Assembly (NCBI RefSeq): GCF_014204985.1 | Contig: NZ_JACHMP010000001.1 | Coordinates: 1-64,000 of the forward strand | Length of the DNA stretch: 64,000 nt | DNA from: Streptosporangium becharense | GTDB taxonomy: Bacteria; Actinomycetota; Actinomycetes; Streptosporangiales; Streptosporangiaceae | Direction of reading: 5' to 3' | Shown here: positions 49,962 to 59,447 of the stretch, in pieces | Layout of the letters: every line of letters begins with the position of its first letter | How positions within the stretch are numbered: position 1 is the stretch's first letter | Made by a program: the position numbers and the translations under genes | The notes under the pieces: generated by a model | Database searches by the model: none | The model's input: the letters and a program-made list of their open reading frames with translations, nothing else | What the model was told of the DNA's origin: nothing

Positions 49962-50660
49962 TCAGCGCCGGACGGCGGCGTGGAAGGCGGGAAGCGCCGT
50001 CCCGAGTTCAGCGGTGCCGATGCTCGTGCTGTTCATCACCCCGACCGTACCTTCGTCCGCCCAGACGCAGATGCCCTCCTCCGATCCCGCCCCCGGCCCC
50101 TTGAGACCGATGCAGGTGGCATGCCCGGCGGACGACCTCAGCGGGACGTCGAACCTGCGGGTCGGGTCTTTGCCTTTCAGGAGCTTCTTGATGATGTGGT
50201 CGACGGCCAGCCGCCACCGATCGCTGCCGATCTGCATGGTGTACCCGTAGAAGATCATGTTCCTGGTCCACTTCCCACCCCTGGACTCGGGGGTCTCCCT
50301 GTAGCGCGCGTTCACCGCGTCATGCACGGGGATGTTCCCGGGGAGTTCGTCGATGAGCGGCCGGTTGCGCATCATCTCCTCACGTTCGATGAACGGCCAC
50401 ATGCCGTCCTCGTCGAGGACGAAGGAGCCCGCTTCCCGGGGCGGCGGGATCACCAGCCCGTGTGCCCGCGGAGAGGGGGACGGCGCGGGGCGGGAGTCCG
50501 CCGCACATCCGGGGAGTACGACGACGGCGAGCAATGCCGCCGCGGTGGCCAGCGCGCCGCGGGCACGAGGCCCGGGAGACGGCCGGGACGGGAACGCGTG
50601 CCGGCGGGAGAGGACGGCCGTTCGGCCGAGCGTTCCCGGGGCGACGACGGGAGCAGACAT
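49962..50660 (-). CDS. Lipoprotein of unknown function
   Basis: A 232-residue protein with a long N-terminal extension before a hydrophobic core and lipobox (LLAVVVLPGCAADSRP, Cys near residue 52). The mature part has the words GSFVLDEDGMWPFIEREEMM and RNMIFYGYTMQIGSDRWRLA and two cysteines (HATCIGLKG, GICVWADEGTVGVMN) that could pair. This last block, with GICVWAD, recurs in many actinomycete lipoproteins without known role. GAAGGA precedes the ATG. Confidence 0.75.
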   Translation of the reverse strand: MSAPVVAPGTLGRTAVLSRRHAFPSRPSPGPRARGALATAAALLAVVVLPGCAADSRPAPSPSPRAHGLVIPPPREAGSFVLDEDGMWPFIEREEMMRNRPLIDELPGNIPVHDAVNARYRETPESRGGKWTRNMIFYGYTMQIGSDRWRLAVDHIIKKLLKGKDPTRRFDVPLRSSAGHATCIGLKGPGAGSEEGICVWADEGTVGVMNSTSIGTAELGTALPAFHAAVRR

Positions 50661-50821
50661 GGATCATCCTTCGTACGCGTTCGATTCGCGCGGGGAGGTA
50701 GGAAAGGCCGCTTGCGCCGGGCCCTGCGGCGTTCCCCGCGCGAGTGACGGGGGCTTCGCCACCTGGTGTGCGAACCGGCCCCGGAACCAGGCCGGTGACG
50801 TCGGAGGCAGCCTCCGGTGAC

Positions 50822-52264
50822 TCAGACGGTGAACGTGAGCCAGGAGGAGAAAAAGACCCAGACGGGTTCTTCCACCGCCTTCTCCGGCGCTGTGCCGCTG
50901 AGGCCGTTCTCCCCCGGCCCCAGTTCCAGCGAGCTCTTCCACCCCTTCGACCAGGTGCTCACGGTCACCTTTCCCGTCACCTGGCCGGACGTGACCAGTT
51001 CCGTGCGGCCGTCGCCGTCCAGATCGATCAGCTTGACGGTGCGGCTCTCGTTTCTCCCGCCTCCCGCGAGCGTGCCCGTGGAAGGGGTCAGACCGCCGCG
51101 TCCGCTCCGCACGAGCAGGAACGCGTCGCTGTCGGGGAGGGTGACGACGAGGTCGGTGTCGTGGTCGCCGTCGATGTCGGTCACCGCCGTCGACATCCTG
51201 GCGAATCCCGTGGGGCGGGTCTTGAACGGTTCCATCCCGGGGGTCTTCCCGTCCAGGACGGTGCGCCGGACCGATCCCCCGTGGAACACGGTGATCTCCC
51301 CCCGGTAGTACTTCCCGGCGTCGGGGCCCCGGAGGCCGCTGACCACGATATCCGGTTTGCCGTCGGTGTCGACGTCGCCGACGGTGATCCGGTGGACCTG
51401 GTATCCCCGACCCCGGCGGTCCAGTGGCGTCACCACGGGTACGGCCAGGCCCTCACGGCCCCCGGCCCGGACCTCGACGCGGTCCCCCAGGAGGGTCACG
51501 ACGTCGGCCACCTTGTCGCCCGTGACGTCCGCCACGACGAGGTCGCCCCGCTCCTCCCCCAGGTCGAACGGCCAGGCCTGGGCACCCGCGGGGAACGTGG
51601 GACCACCGTGTACGACATGGAAGGTCCAGGTCGAGTCTCCGACGATCAGGTCGGGGAACCCGTCGGCGTCCACGTCGCCGGAGGCCATCAGGGAGCCCTT
51701 GTGGGTGCGCCGCTCGGCCGGGATGTCGAGCCGCGCGGCGGGGGCGGAAGCCGTGAGACCGGAAGGGCCGCCCATCGTCACCGTCACGCCGCCGACGTCC
51801 TCGTCAGATGGCTCGTCGCGGCCGATGGCGGCCACCGCCAGGTCCGCGTACCCGTCCCCGTTGAAATCCGCGCTGGTCATCACGCTGCCGAACCAGTCCT
51901 GCGGGCGCGCCTCGGTGCCGCTGTCGTTCCAGGTGAGGCGGGAAGGCGAGACGGCGCCCGCGCCGGCCCCGAACCCGGTCAGCACCGCCACCGCTCCGGC
52001 CTCGGCCACGCCGCCGGCCCCGGCTCCGGTGTCGCCGATGGCCAGATCGCGGATGCCGTCCCCGTTGAAGTCGTCGGGCAGCGCGGGTTCGCCGCGGGGT
52101 GCGGAGGCCGTGTCCCGCCCGCCCGATCCCCGGTCCGGCACCGCGGCCGATGTCTTCGCCGAGACTCCGTCCCGGGCCGGCCCCGGGTCCGCCGAACAAC
52201 CCGCCAGCCCCAGGGCGATCGTCAGAGCGATCGCCACGCGTCGCGTGAGCGCGACGGTGGGCAC
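50822..52264 (-). CDS. Secreted FG-GAP/VCBS-repeat lipoprotein (seven-bladed propeller)
   Basis: After a lipoprotein signal (RRVAIALTIALGLAGCSADP) the protein carries seven calcium-binding-like FG-GAP repeats: DFNGDGIRDLAIGD, DFNGDGYADLAVAA, DVDADGFPDLIVGD, DVTGDKVADVVTLL, DVDTDGKPDIVVSG, DIDGDHDTDLVVTL and DLDGDGRTELVTSG. Seven repeats predict an integrin-alpha-like beta-propeller anchored outside the cell. It lacks a visible catalytic domain, so adhesion or scaffolding is likely. I chose the GTG at 52264, which puts the signal peptide at the N-terminus; the frame is open up to 52630, but that part has no support. Confidence 0.85.
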   Translation of the reverse strand: MPTVALTRRVAIALTIALGLAGCSADPGPARDGVSAKTSAAVPDRGSGGRDTASAPRGEPALPDDFNGDGIRDLAIGDTGAGAGGVAEAGAVAVLTGFGAGAGAVSPSRLTWNDSGTEARPQDWFGSVMTSADFNGDGYADLAVAAIGRDEPSDEDVGGVTVTMGGPSGLTASAPAARLDIPAERRTHKGSLMASGDVDADGFPDLIVGDSTWTFHVVHGGPTFPAGAQAWPFDLGEERGDLVVADVTGDKVADVVTLLGDRVEVRAGGREGLAVPVVTPLDRRGRGYQVHRITVGDVDTDGKPDIVVSGLRGPDAGKYYRGEITVFHGGSVRRTVLDGKTPGMEPFKTRPTGFARMSTAVTDIDGDHDTDLVVTLPDSDAFLLVRSGRGGLTPSTGTLAGGGRNESRTVKLIDLDGDGRTELVTSGQVTGKVTVSTWSKGWKSSLELGPGENGLSGTAPEKAVEEPVWVFFSSWLTFTV

Positions 52265-52815
52265 GCGGTCCCGCCGTTCACCCGGACGGGATCCGCGGGG
52301 GCCTTCCCCGATGGCGGACCACGTACGGGAGAAAGGGGCGACGGCCCTTCCGCACCGACCCGCGGCGCGCGAGGACCACGGCTCCCAAGGGCTGATGACC
52401 CGCATCCACTCAAGGCGCCGGCCTACTCGGCCGGCCTTTTCCGGCGTGTACGCTCCGCCCCTGAACAGTGCCACCGACCACATGATCTTCTTGGCGTTCA
52501 CGGCCCCCGATTCTGACGGGCCGGGGCAGGCCCGGCATCGCCCGCGGGGCTGACCGTTCATCCGCTGCGGAGATGACACGACGCGGCCGGGCTCCTCGCC
52601 CACCCGACGCTGCTTTGGGGTAAGCAACAAACCGCATCGGACGCAGCGTCGACCGGATACGCAAGGACCGCATCACGCGCGGCCGGTCGAGGGCGAGACG
52701 CATCGGCGGTCTCCGGCTCATGACGCGGCGTTTCAGGGTGATCGCGTGAATGTCAGGAAGGGCCCGGCTGCTGTTGTGCGGGCTGGGCGGTGAGCCGTAT
52801 TCGTCGGTAAGCGGG
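52265..52815. other. Intergenic region with an orphan terminator-like hairpin
   Basis: No convincing gene is seen. GCCGGCC-TACTC-GGCCGGC followed by CTTTT (about 52418-52440) looks like a plus-strand factor-independent terminator, although no plus-strand gene ends here. A long minus-strand frame continuous with the FG-GAP gene crosses it and may be chance. Confidence 0.45.
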
Positions 52816-53661
52816 TCACTCCGCGGGGGTGCGCAGTACGGACTCGACGAACTCGTGCGCGGGCTTGGCCAGCCTTTCGTGAAGCTCGAAGAACGTGTCG
52901 GCCGCTCGTACGCCGTTCCAGTCGCCTGGCAGGACCTCCACCGCGAGTCCCGGGTCGGAGTAGGGAAGACGGCGCCAGTCGGTCAGGGCCGCGATGTAGT
53001 CGGTGAACGCCTCGGGCTGATCGATCTCGCCTCCGTTCTTGTACCGCTCCAGGACGGGGCCGTGACAGTCGAGGAACTCCTGGTACAGGGCTTGGAGCCG
53101 GGCGAGGTCCCACCACGCGGGGGCTTGTCCGGCGATGTCCTCGAACCCCACGTGGTGGGACTGGAAGAGATTGACGTAGGAGGCGAGCCCATGGCGGGTC
53201 AGCACGTCCTTGGTCTCGTCGAGCAGGTGTGCGGGGGCGATCCACACACCTGCCGAGACAGTACCGAATCCGAGCCACGACAGGCGCGAGCGCAGCTGGT
53301 GGCGTTTGTCGCGCTCGGTCTCCGGCACGCTGAAGATCGCCAGAAGCCATCCGTCGTCGAGAGTCGCGCGGCGGCGTTCGAAGATGCGGCGGTCGCCTTC
53401 ACGCAGGATGGCGTGGCCATCCTGCGACAGGGCGTAGCCCGCGACGCCGTCCTTCTTCTCCGAGACCAGGAGGCCGCGCCGTTTGAGCCGGAACACCGCA
53501 GAGCGGACCGAGGGGGCGTCGACCCCGTACCGGCCCAGGAGCCGGATGACGGAGGCGACGCTCATCCAGCCGCCGACCTCGCGCGCGTACAGGCCGTACA
53601 CGGTGACGATCAACGCGCGGGGGGTCTGGCCTCGGCCGGTGAATTCGTCGTCGTCTGCCAT
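52816..53661 (-). CDS. paaX: PaaX-family transcriptional regulator
   Basis: The 281-residue protein has the three PaaX parts: a winged helix (QTPRALIVTVYGLYAREVGG, SVRSAVFRLKRRGLLVSEKK), a central ferredoxin-like domain (GWLLAIFSVPETERDKRHQL, WLGFGTVSAGVWIAPAHL), and a C-terminal domain (PAWWDLARLQALYQEFLDCH, YIAALTDWRRLPYSDPGLAVE). PaaX proteins repress aromatic-acid catabolic genes and respond to aryl-CoA esters. It heads the aromatic cluster and is the obvious local regulator. Confidence 0.93.
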   Translation of the reverse strand: MADDDEFTGRGQTPRALIVTVYGLYAREVGGWMSVASVIRLLGRYGVDAPSVRSAVFRLKRRGLLVSEKKDGVAGYALSQDGHAILREGDRRIFERRRATLDDGWLLAIFSVPETERDKRHQLRSRLSWLGFGTVSAGVWIAPAHLLDETKDVLTRHGLASYVNLFQSHHVGFEDIAGQAPAWWDLARLQALYQEFLDCHGPVLERYKNGGEIDQPEAFTDYIAALTDWRRLPYSDPGLAVEVLPGDWNGVRAADTFFELHERLAKPAHEFVESVLRTPAE

Positions 53662-53758
53662 CCGGTGGTCCTTCGTCGTCTCCGGGCGCTTCCCTGACCA
53701 GGATGCGCCTTGTCACGCAGATTCAACCACCGTCAGGATGCCGAGTTCCCGCTGGCCT

Positions 53759-54679
53759 TCAGGCCGATCGGGGCCGGATGATCCCTTCTTGGGCGACGGT
53801 CGCCAGGTGCCGGCCGTCGCGGGTGAAGAACCGGCCGACGCCGAGGCCGCGTCCGGCGCCGGCGGCGCCGACTTCCTGGGCGTAGAGCAGCCAGCCGTCC
53901 ATGAGGGCGGGCTTGTGGAACCACATGGCGTGGTCGAGGCTGGCGGTGACCAGGCCGGGGGTGGCCCAGGGCAGGTCGAGCAGTCGCAGGACCGGCTCCA
54001 GGATGGTGTAGTCGCATACGTAGGCCAAGGCCGCCAGGTCGCGCTGGGCGTCGGTCAGGCCGGGGACCGGGCGGAGCGTGTCGAACGGCTTGACCCAGAT
54101 CGCCTGGTGGGGGACGGCTCCGCCTTCGACGGTCAGATAGACCGGGCCGGGCACGTGCCGCATGTCGAAGCTGCGGCCGTAGGACCAGTAGGCCTTCGAC
54201 TCCTTGGTCATGTCACCGCAGGCGTCGGTCCCAGGCTGCTCGGGCTCCAGGTATTCGGCGCTGGAGGGCAGGGATTCGGGGTCGGGCAGGCCTTCGGGCA
54301 TCGGCGCCTGGTGCTCGCCGCTGCGCTCGCCGGTGTGGAAGGAGGCCAGGGCGATGTAGGCGAGCTTGCCGCCGGAGTATGCGCGGATCTGCCGGGTGGA
54401 GAAGCCGCGGCCGTCGCGGAGCTTTTCGACTTCGTAGCGGACCTCGCCGCCGATCTCGGCGGGCCGCATGAAGTAGCTGTGCATGGAGTGCAGTGTGCGG
54501 TCTTCGCCCGCGGAGCGGATGGCTGCGACCGCGGCCTGGGCGACGAGGTCGCCGCCGTAGGCCTTGGGCCAGGGGCAGTCCTGGGTGGTGGCGAGGTAGG
54601 CCTCGTCGCCGTGCTCGGCCTCGACGGGGGTGAGGGTGAGGGCCGCGGTGAGGATCTGCGAGGTGGGGTTCGGGTCCAT
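53759..54679 (-). CDS. Acyl-CoA thioesterase II (TesB family)
   Basis: The 306-residue protein is a double-hotdog TesB: PWPKAYGGDLVAQAAVAAIR and HSMHSYFMRPAEIGGEVRYE in the first half, TASLDHAMWFHKPALMDGWL and GRGLGVGRFFTRDGRHLATV in the second. The conserved Asp/Thr/Gln catalytic residues are in place (the Asp in SLDHAMWF). The ATG at 54679 has GGAGA upstream. In this cluster it may release free acid from an aromatic or ring-cleaved CoA ester. Confidence 0.92.
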   Translation of the reverse strand: MDPNPTSQILTAALTLTPVEAEHGDEAYLATTQDCPWPKAYGGDLVAQAAVAAIRSAGEDRTLHSMHSYFMRPAEIGGEVRYEVEKLRDGRGFSTRQIRAYSGGKLAYIALASFHTGERSGEHQAPMPEGLPDPESLPSSAEYLEPEQPGTDACGDMTKESKAYWSYGRSFDMRHVPGPVYLTVEGGAVPHQAIWVKPFDTLRPVPGLTDAQRDLAALAYVCDYTILEPVLRLLDLPWATPGLVTASLDHAMWFHKPALMDGWLLYAQEVGAAGAGRGLGVGRFFTRDGRHLATVAQEGIIRPRSA

Positions 54680-54696
54680 GGTGGTTTGTCTCCAGT

Positions 54697-55509
54697 TCAG
54701 GTCGAGGGGGTGAGCCGGACGCGGTTGCGCAGGGTTCCGATCCCGTCGATCCGCGTCTCGACGATGTCGCCGTCGGCGAGGAAGCGGGGCGGGTCCATCG
54801 CGGCGCCGATCCCGCCGGGGGTCCCGGTCAGGACGAGGTCTCCGGGACGCAGCACGGTGAAGGTGGAGATGTAGGCCAGCAGGGCGGGTGAGTCGAACAC
54901 CAGGGTGCGGGTGTTCGCGTGCTGGACGACCTCGCCGTTGACGCGGCAGGAGATGTCCAGGCCCGCGGCCGGATCGGCTTCCTCCGGGGTGACGACGATC
55001 GGGCCGATGGGGGTGGTGGCGTCCCAGGCCTTGCCCTGGAACCACTGGAGGGTCCGCTTCTGCCAGTCGCGGATGGAGATGTCGTTGGCGACGGTGTAGC
55101 CGGCGATCGCCGCGGCGGCCTCGGCCTGGCCGGCGCGGCGCAGCGGGGCGCCGACGACGACGGCGAGCTCGGCCTCCCAGTCCACCGCCGCGTTCTCGGG
55201 GACGACGATCTCCTGGTCCGGGCCGAGGAGCGTGTCGGCGTGTTTGGCGAACAGGGTCGGGTGGGCGGGCAGGTCGCGGCCGGTCTCGGCGATGTGTTCG
55301 GCGTAGTTGAGGCCGCAGCAGATCACCTTTCCGGGGGTGGGCAGCGGGTTGACCGGCTCCCAGTCGGCCAGCGCCTGCCCGGGGGTGCCGTCGCGGCCGC
55401 CGCGCAGCCACGCCGACAGGTCGGGGGCGGGCAGCGCCCGCCACACGCCGCCGTCCAGGACGGCCGCGCGGGTCACCCCGTCCGGGGCGGACACCGTGGC
55501 CAGCTTCAT
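54697..55509 (-). CDS. Fumarylacetoacetate-hydrolase-family protein
   Basis: The 270-residue protein has the FAH-family core: ICCGLNYAEHIAETG, the metal ligands in AAVDWEAELAVVVG (Glu) and AGYTVANDISIRDWQ (Asp), and VLRPGDLVLTGTPGGIGAA. Family members hydrolyse acylpyruvates such as fumarylpyruvate or maleylpyruvate, or act as hydratases. The ATG at 55509 has GGAGG upstream. In the cluster it would split the ring-cleavage product. It is divergent from the RidA-like gene. Confidence 0.9.
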   Translation of the reverse strand: MKLATVSAPDGVTRAAVLDGGVWRALPAPDLSAWLRGGRDGTPGQALADWEPVNPLPTPGKVICCGLNYAEHIAETGRDLPAHPTLFAKHADTLLGPDQEIVVPENAAVDWEAELAVVVGAPLRRAGQAEAAAAIAGYTVANDISIRDWQKRTLQWFQGKAWDATTPIGPIVVTPEEADPAAGLDISCRVNGEVVQHANTRTLVFDSPALLAYISTFTVLRPGDLVLTGTPGGIGAAMDPPRFLADGDIVETRIDGIGTLRNRVRLTPST

Positions 55510-55600
55510 GATCGTGCCTCCTTGACGGCAGTGAATGTATCGCATATTTCACGATCGTCAGATATTGTCAATACACTATCCGAACCCGCGAGGAGCAGCC
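55510..55600. promoter_or_regulatory. AT-rich divergent promoter region of the aromatic cluster
   Basis: This 91-base gap is strikingly AT-rich for the genome and holds partially symmetric words: GTGAATGTAT at one end, ATACAC at the other, and ATATTTC, GATCGTC and GATATTG inside. A related set (GATATTTCGC, GGTCGTC, GCGATATTTT) lies at 56027-56078 before the monooxygenase gene. Shared operators for PaaX are likely, but I cannot define the site. Confidence 0.45.
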
Positions 55601-56026
55601 GTGAAGCCCCAGCCCATCAACCCCACGTCCCTGCCCAAGCCCAGCGGCTACTCGCACGGCACACTGCACGGCAACACCCTCTACCTGGGCGGACAGACGG
55701 CGTTGGACAAGAACATGCGCATCGTCGAGGGCGGGATCGTCGCGCAGTTTCGCCAGGCGTTCAGCAACGTCCTGACCACCCTCAGGGAGGCGGGCGGCGA
55801 ACCCGAGGACCTGGTGAGCATCACGATCTACCTCACCGACATCCCCGACTACCAGGCGCACGGCCGTGAGATCGGCGAGGTCTGGCGCGAGCTGGCCGGG
55901 CCGGTCTACCCGGCGATGGCCGGCATCGGCTGCACCGCGCTCTGGCAGCCCGAAGCCATGATCGAGATCCTCGGCGTCGCCGTCATCCCCGACCGCGGCA
56001 CGAAGGCCGCCCAGGTCGACTACTGA
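55601..56026 (+). CDS. RidA/YjgF-family protein of the aromatic cluster
   Basis: A 141-residue Rid-family protein (TLHGNTLYLGGQTALDKNMR, FRQAFSNVLTTLREAGGEPE, LVSITIYLTDIPDY). The C-terminal IEILGVAVIP lacks the canonical arginine placement of RidA proper. The GTG start follows GAGGAGC. Enamine or imine hydrolysis is the family's usual chemistry, which suits a pathway with an amino-substituted ring. Confidence 0.9.
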   Translation: MKPQPINPTSLPKPSGYSHGTLHGNTLYLGGQTALDKNMRIVEGGIVAQFRQAFSNVLTTLREAGGEPEDLVSITIYLTDIPDYQAHGREIGEVWRELAGPVYPAMAGIGCTALWQPEAMIEILGVAVIPDRGTKAAQVDY

Positions 56027-56098
56027 TATTTCGCTTTATTAACGGTCGTCTTAAATGCGCGATATTTTGGGGCGACCCAACGTCATTCAGGAGGCATC

Positions 56099-58453
56099 GT
56101 GCGCATAGCGGTCATCGGAGGCGGGCCCGGCGGCCTGTACTTCGCGGCGCTGGCCAAGCAGCTGGAGCCCGGCCATGAGATCACCGTGTGGGAGCGCAAC
56201 GCCCCCGATGACACCTTCGGGTTCGGCGTGGTCTTCTCGGATGAGACCCTCGGCGGCATCGAGCACGCCGACCCGCAGGTCTTCGCGCAGATGTGTGCGG
56301 AGTTCGCACGCTGGGACGACATCGACGTTCACCACCGCGGCCGGGTGCTCACCAGCGGCGGCCACGGGTTCGCCGCGATGAGCCGCAAGCGGCTGCTGGA
56401 GATCCTCCAGGCCCGCTGCCTGGAACTCGGCGTGACCATCCACTTCCGGGCCGAGGCCCCCGACGTCGCCGAGCTCGCGGCGTCCCACGACCTCGTGGTC
56501 GCCTCCGACGGGCTGAACTCCGCGGTACGCACCCGGTACGCCGAGTCGTTCCGGCCCGACCTGGAGCAGCGCGCCTGCAAGTACATGTGGCTGGGCACCG
56601 ACAAGGTCTTCGAGGCGTTCAAGTTCTTCATCCTGGAGACCCCCTACGGGGTCATGCAGGGCCACGCCTACCCCTACGACGCCTCAGGGAGCACCTTCAT
56701 CGCCGAGATGCACGAGGACGTCTGGCGTGCCGCGGGCTTCGACGCCTTCGCCGCCCGCGAGTACGCCCCGGGCGAATCGGACGAGAAGTCGATCGCGAAG
56801 ATCCGGGAGCTGTTCGCCGAAGCGCTGGACGGCGGGGAGATCCTCGCGAACAACAGCAAGTGGATCAGCTTCACCACCGTCCGCAACGCCTGCTGGCGGC
56901 ACGAGAACATCGTCATCCTCGGCGACGCCGCCCACACCGCGCACTTCTCCATCGGCTCGGGCACCAAGCTCGCGATGGAGGACTCTCTCGCGCTGGTCGC
57001 CTGCCTGCACGAGCACCCCACCGTCGACGCCGCGCTCACCGCCTACGAGAACGAGCGCAAGCCCGTCGTCCACTCCACCCAGCGCGCCGCCCAGGCCAGC
57101 CTGGAATGGTTTGAGAACCTCGGCCAGTACATGGACCAGGACGTCGAGCAGTTCGCGTTCAACATCCTGACGCGCAGCCGCCGCATCACCTACGACAACC
57201 TGCGCCTGCGCGACCCGGAGTTCGTCGCCGCCATCGACGGCTGGTTCGCCGGACACCAGGGGCGACCCGGCGACGTCGCCGCGACCCCGCCGATGTTCCA
57301 CCCCTTCCGGCTCGGCGGCCTGCACCTGGCCAACCGGGTCGTGGTCTCGCCGATGGACATGTACAAGGCCGTCGACGGCATGCCGTCCGACTTCCACCTC
57401 GTCCACCTGGGCGGCAAGGCCCTCGGCGGCGCCGGACTGGTCATGACCGAGATGGTGTGCGTCTCCGACACCGGCCGCATCACCCCCGGCTGCGCCGGGA
57501 TCTGGACCGACGCCCAAGCCGACAAGTGGCGGCAGGTCACCGACTTCGTCCACGCCGAAAGCCAGTCGAAGATCGGCCTGCAGCTGGGCCACTCCGGCCG
57601 CAAGGGCTCCACCCGCCTCATGTGGGAAGGCATCGACCAGCCCCTGGAGTCCGGCAACTGGGAGCTGGTCGCCCCCTCCCCCATCCCCTACGCCGAAGGC
57701 GTCAACCAGGTGCCGCGCGAGCTGAGCGTCGAGGAGATGGCCGAGATCACCCGCCAGTTCGCCGACGCCGCCCGCCGCGCCGACGCCGCCGGATTCGACC
57801 TGCTGGAGCTGCACTGTGCCCACGGCTACCTGCTGTCGTCGTTCATCTCCCCGGTCACCAACCAGCGCACCGACGCCTACGGCGGCTCCCTGGACAACCG
57901 GCTGCGCTACCCGCTGGAGGTCTTCGCCGCCATCCGGCAGGTCTGGCCCGCCCACAAGCCGATGACCGTCCGGATCTCAGCCACCGACTGGATCGAGGAC
58001 GGCATCACCGGTGATGACGCCGTCCACATCGCCCGCGCCTTCGCCGACGCCGGGGCCGCCGCCATCGACGTGTCCACCGGACAGGTCGCACCCCACGAGC
58101 GCCCCGCGTTCGGCCGCTCCTACCAGACGCCGTTCGCTGACCAGATCCGCAACAAGGTCGGAATCCCTACCATCGCCGTCGGCGTCATCTCCTCCTACGA
58201 CGACGTCAACTCCCTCCTGCTGGCCGGCCGCGCCGACCTGTGCGCGCTCGGCCGCGTCCACCTCTACGATCCCAACTGGACCCTGCACGCCGCCGCCGAA
58301 CAGGACTACACCGGACCCGGCGCCACCTGGCCGCTGCCCTGGCGCGGCGGAAGCCGCAGGCCCCAGACCGGCCGGACCGACGGCCCCAAGCCCCGCCTCC
58401 AGCTCATCCGCGAAGGCACCACCATCACCCGCCACGCCCGCTGGCGCCCCTGA
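56099..58453 (+). CDS. Fused flavin monooxygenase/old-yellow-enzyme reductase (salicylyl- or 2-aminobenzoyl-CoA type)
   Basis: Residues 1-395 are a group A FAD monooxygenase (VIGGGPGGLYFAALAKQ at the N-terminus, ILGDAAHTAHFSIGSGTKLA as the second FAD motif). Residues 400-784 are an FMN-dependent old-yellow-enzyme reductase (FHPFRLGGLHLANRVVVSPM, GLQLGHSGRKGST, FDLLELHCAHGYLLSSFISP, VGVISSYDDVN). This fusion is known from 2-aminobenzoyl-CoA monooxygenase/reductase of Azoarcus evansii and from proteins annotated as salicylyl-CoA 5-hydroxylase/oxidoreductase. It hydroxylates, and may partly reduce, an aromatic CoA ester. The GTG at 56099 has AGGAGG. It is the key enzyme of the cluster. Confidence 0.92.
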   Translation: MRIAVIGGGPGGLYFAALAKQLEPGHEITVWERNAPDDTFGFGVVFSDETLGGIEHADPQVFAQMCAEFARWDDIDVHHRGRVLTSGGHGFAAMSRKRLLEILQARCLELGVTIHFRAEAPDVAELAASHDLVVASDGLNSAVRTRYAESFRPDLEQRACKYMWLGTDKVFEAFKFFILETPYGVMQGHAYPYDASGSTFIAEMHEDVWRAAGFDAFAAREYAPGESDEKSIAKIRELFAEALDGGEILANNSKWISFTTVRNACWRHENIVILGDAAHTAHFSIGSGTKLAMEDSLALVACLHEHPTVDAALTAYENERKPVVHSTQRAAQASLEWFENLGQYMDQDVEQFAFNILTRSRRITYDNLRLRDPEFVAAIDGWFAGHQGRPGDVAATPPMFHPFRLGGLHLANRVVVSPMDMYKAVDGMPSDFHLVHLGGKALGGAGLVMTEMVCVSDTGRITPGCAGIWTDAQADKWRQVTDFVHAESQSKIGLQLGHSGRKGSTRLMWEGIDQPLESGNWELVAPSPIPYAEGVNQVPRELSVEEMAEITRQFADAARRADAAGFDLLELHCAHGYLLSSFISPVTNQRTDAYGGSLDNRLRYPLEVFAAIRQVWPAHKPMTVRISATDWIEDGITGDDAVHIARAFADAGAAAIDVSTGQVAPHERPAFGRSYQTPFADQIRNKVGIPTIAVGVISSYDDVNSLLLAGRADLCALGRVHLYDPNWTLHAAAEQDYTGPGATWPLPWRGGSRRPQTGRTDGPKPRLQLIREGTTITRHARWRP

Positions 58454-58537
58454 CCGGCCCGCCCACCCCGGACACCTGGACACTCCGGCACCCGCCTCCA
58501 GTGCGCGGGTGCCGGGACCCCGCCCGCAAGGACGCCC

Positions 58538-59371
58538 ATGAACACCAGAACCACCGCTTCCCAGAGCTCCGGACCGCTCGCCGGGCGCAACGCCCTGGTC
58601 ACCGGGGCATCGCGCGGCATCGGCGCCGCCTGCGCACTGCGGCTCGCCGAAGCCGGCGCCGACGTCGCCGTCCTGGGACGATCCCTTCCCGACCTGGACA
58701 AGGTCTCCGCCCAGATCCGCGCACTCGGCCGCCGCGCGCTCGTCGTCGGCTGCGACGTCACCGTGCCCGAGCAGATCGAGGCCGCCTGCACCCGCGTCGA
58801 GAACGACCTCGGCCCCGTAGACGTCCTGGTCAACAACGCCGGCGGCCCCAGGTTCCAGGCCGCGATCATGGATGTGCGGCCCGAAGGATGGCAGAAGGTC
58901 TTCGACCTCAACCTGACCAGCACCCTGCTGTTCTGCCAGCGGCTCGGCCGCGGCATGGCCGAGCGCCGCACCGGCACCATCGTCAACGTCTCCTCCATCG
59001 CCGTCCACGCCCCCTGGCCCGCCATCGCTCCCTACGGCGCAGCCAAATCCGGGATCCGCCACCTCACCCAGGCGCTCGCCGCCGAACTCGGCCCCTCCGG
59101 TGTACGGGTCACCTCCGTCAGCCCGGCGTGGATCGACACCGACATCAACACCGCCTACACCCGCGACCCCGAACTGAGCGACGCGGCCCTCGACCTCGTC
59201 CCCCTGGACCGGTGGGGCGAGCCCGACGACGTCGCCCACGCCGTCGTCTTCCTCGCCAGTCCGCTGTCCGGCTTCATCACCGGCATCGACCTGCCCATCG
59301 ATGGCGGCTTCAGCGTCTCCATGCCCCGCAGCACCCGCCGCATCCTCAACCGCGCAGCCCCCGCCACCTGA
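58538..59371 (+). CDS. SDR-family oxidoreductase
   Basis: A 277-residue classical short-chain dehydrogenase: cofactor motif VTGASRGIGAACALRLAE, NNAGG, catalytic Ser in NVSSIAVHA and YGAAKSG with Tyr and Lys, and DGGFSVS at the end. It may reduce or oxidise a ring or beta-oxidation-like intermediate made by the preceding fused enzyme; the substrate is inferred only from position. Confidence 0.92.
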   Translation: MNTRTTASQSSGPLAGRNALVTGASRGIGAACALRLAEAGADVAVLGRSLPDLDKVSAQIRALGRRALVVGCDVTVPEQIEAACTRVENDLGPVDVLVNNAGGPRFQAAIMDVRPEGWQKVFDLNLTSTLLFCQRLGRGMAERRTGTIVNVSSIAVHAPWPAIAPYGAAKSGIRHLTQALAAELGPSGVRVTSVSPAWIDTDINTAYTRDPELSDAALDLVPLDRWGEPDDVAHAVVFLASPLSGFITGIDLPIDGGFSVSMPRSTRRILNRAAPAT

Positions 59372-59447
59372 CATCGCCGACCGAGCGCGGACGACCACCG
59401 GCCGGCCCGTTCCCCCTTCTTCGTTCACCACGTTCCAGGAGCACATC

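Noticed and set aside
52265-52630. N-terminal extension of the FG-GAP lipoprotein
   Set aside because: It would place the lipoprotein signal more than 120 residues inside the chain and crosses a terminator-like hairpin.
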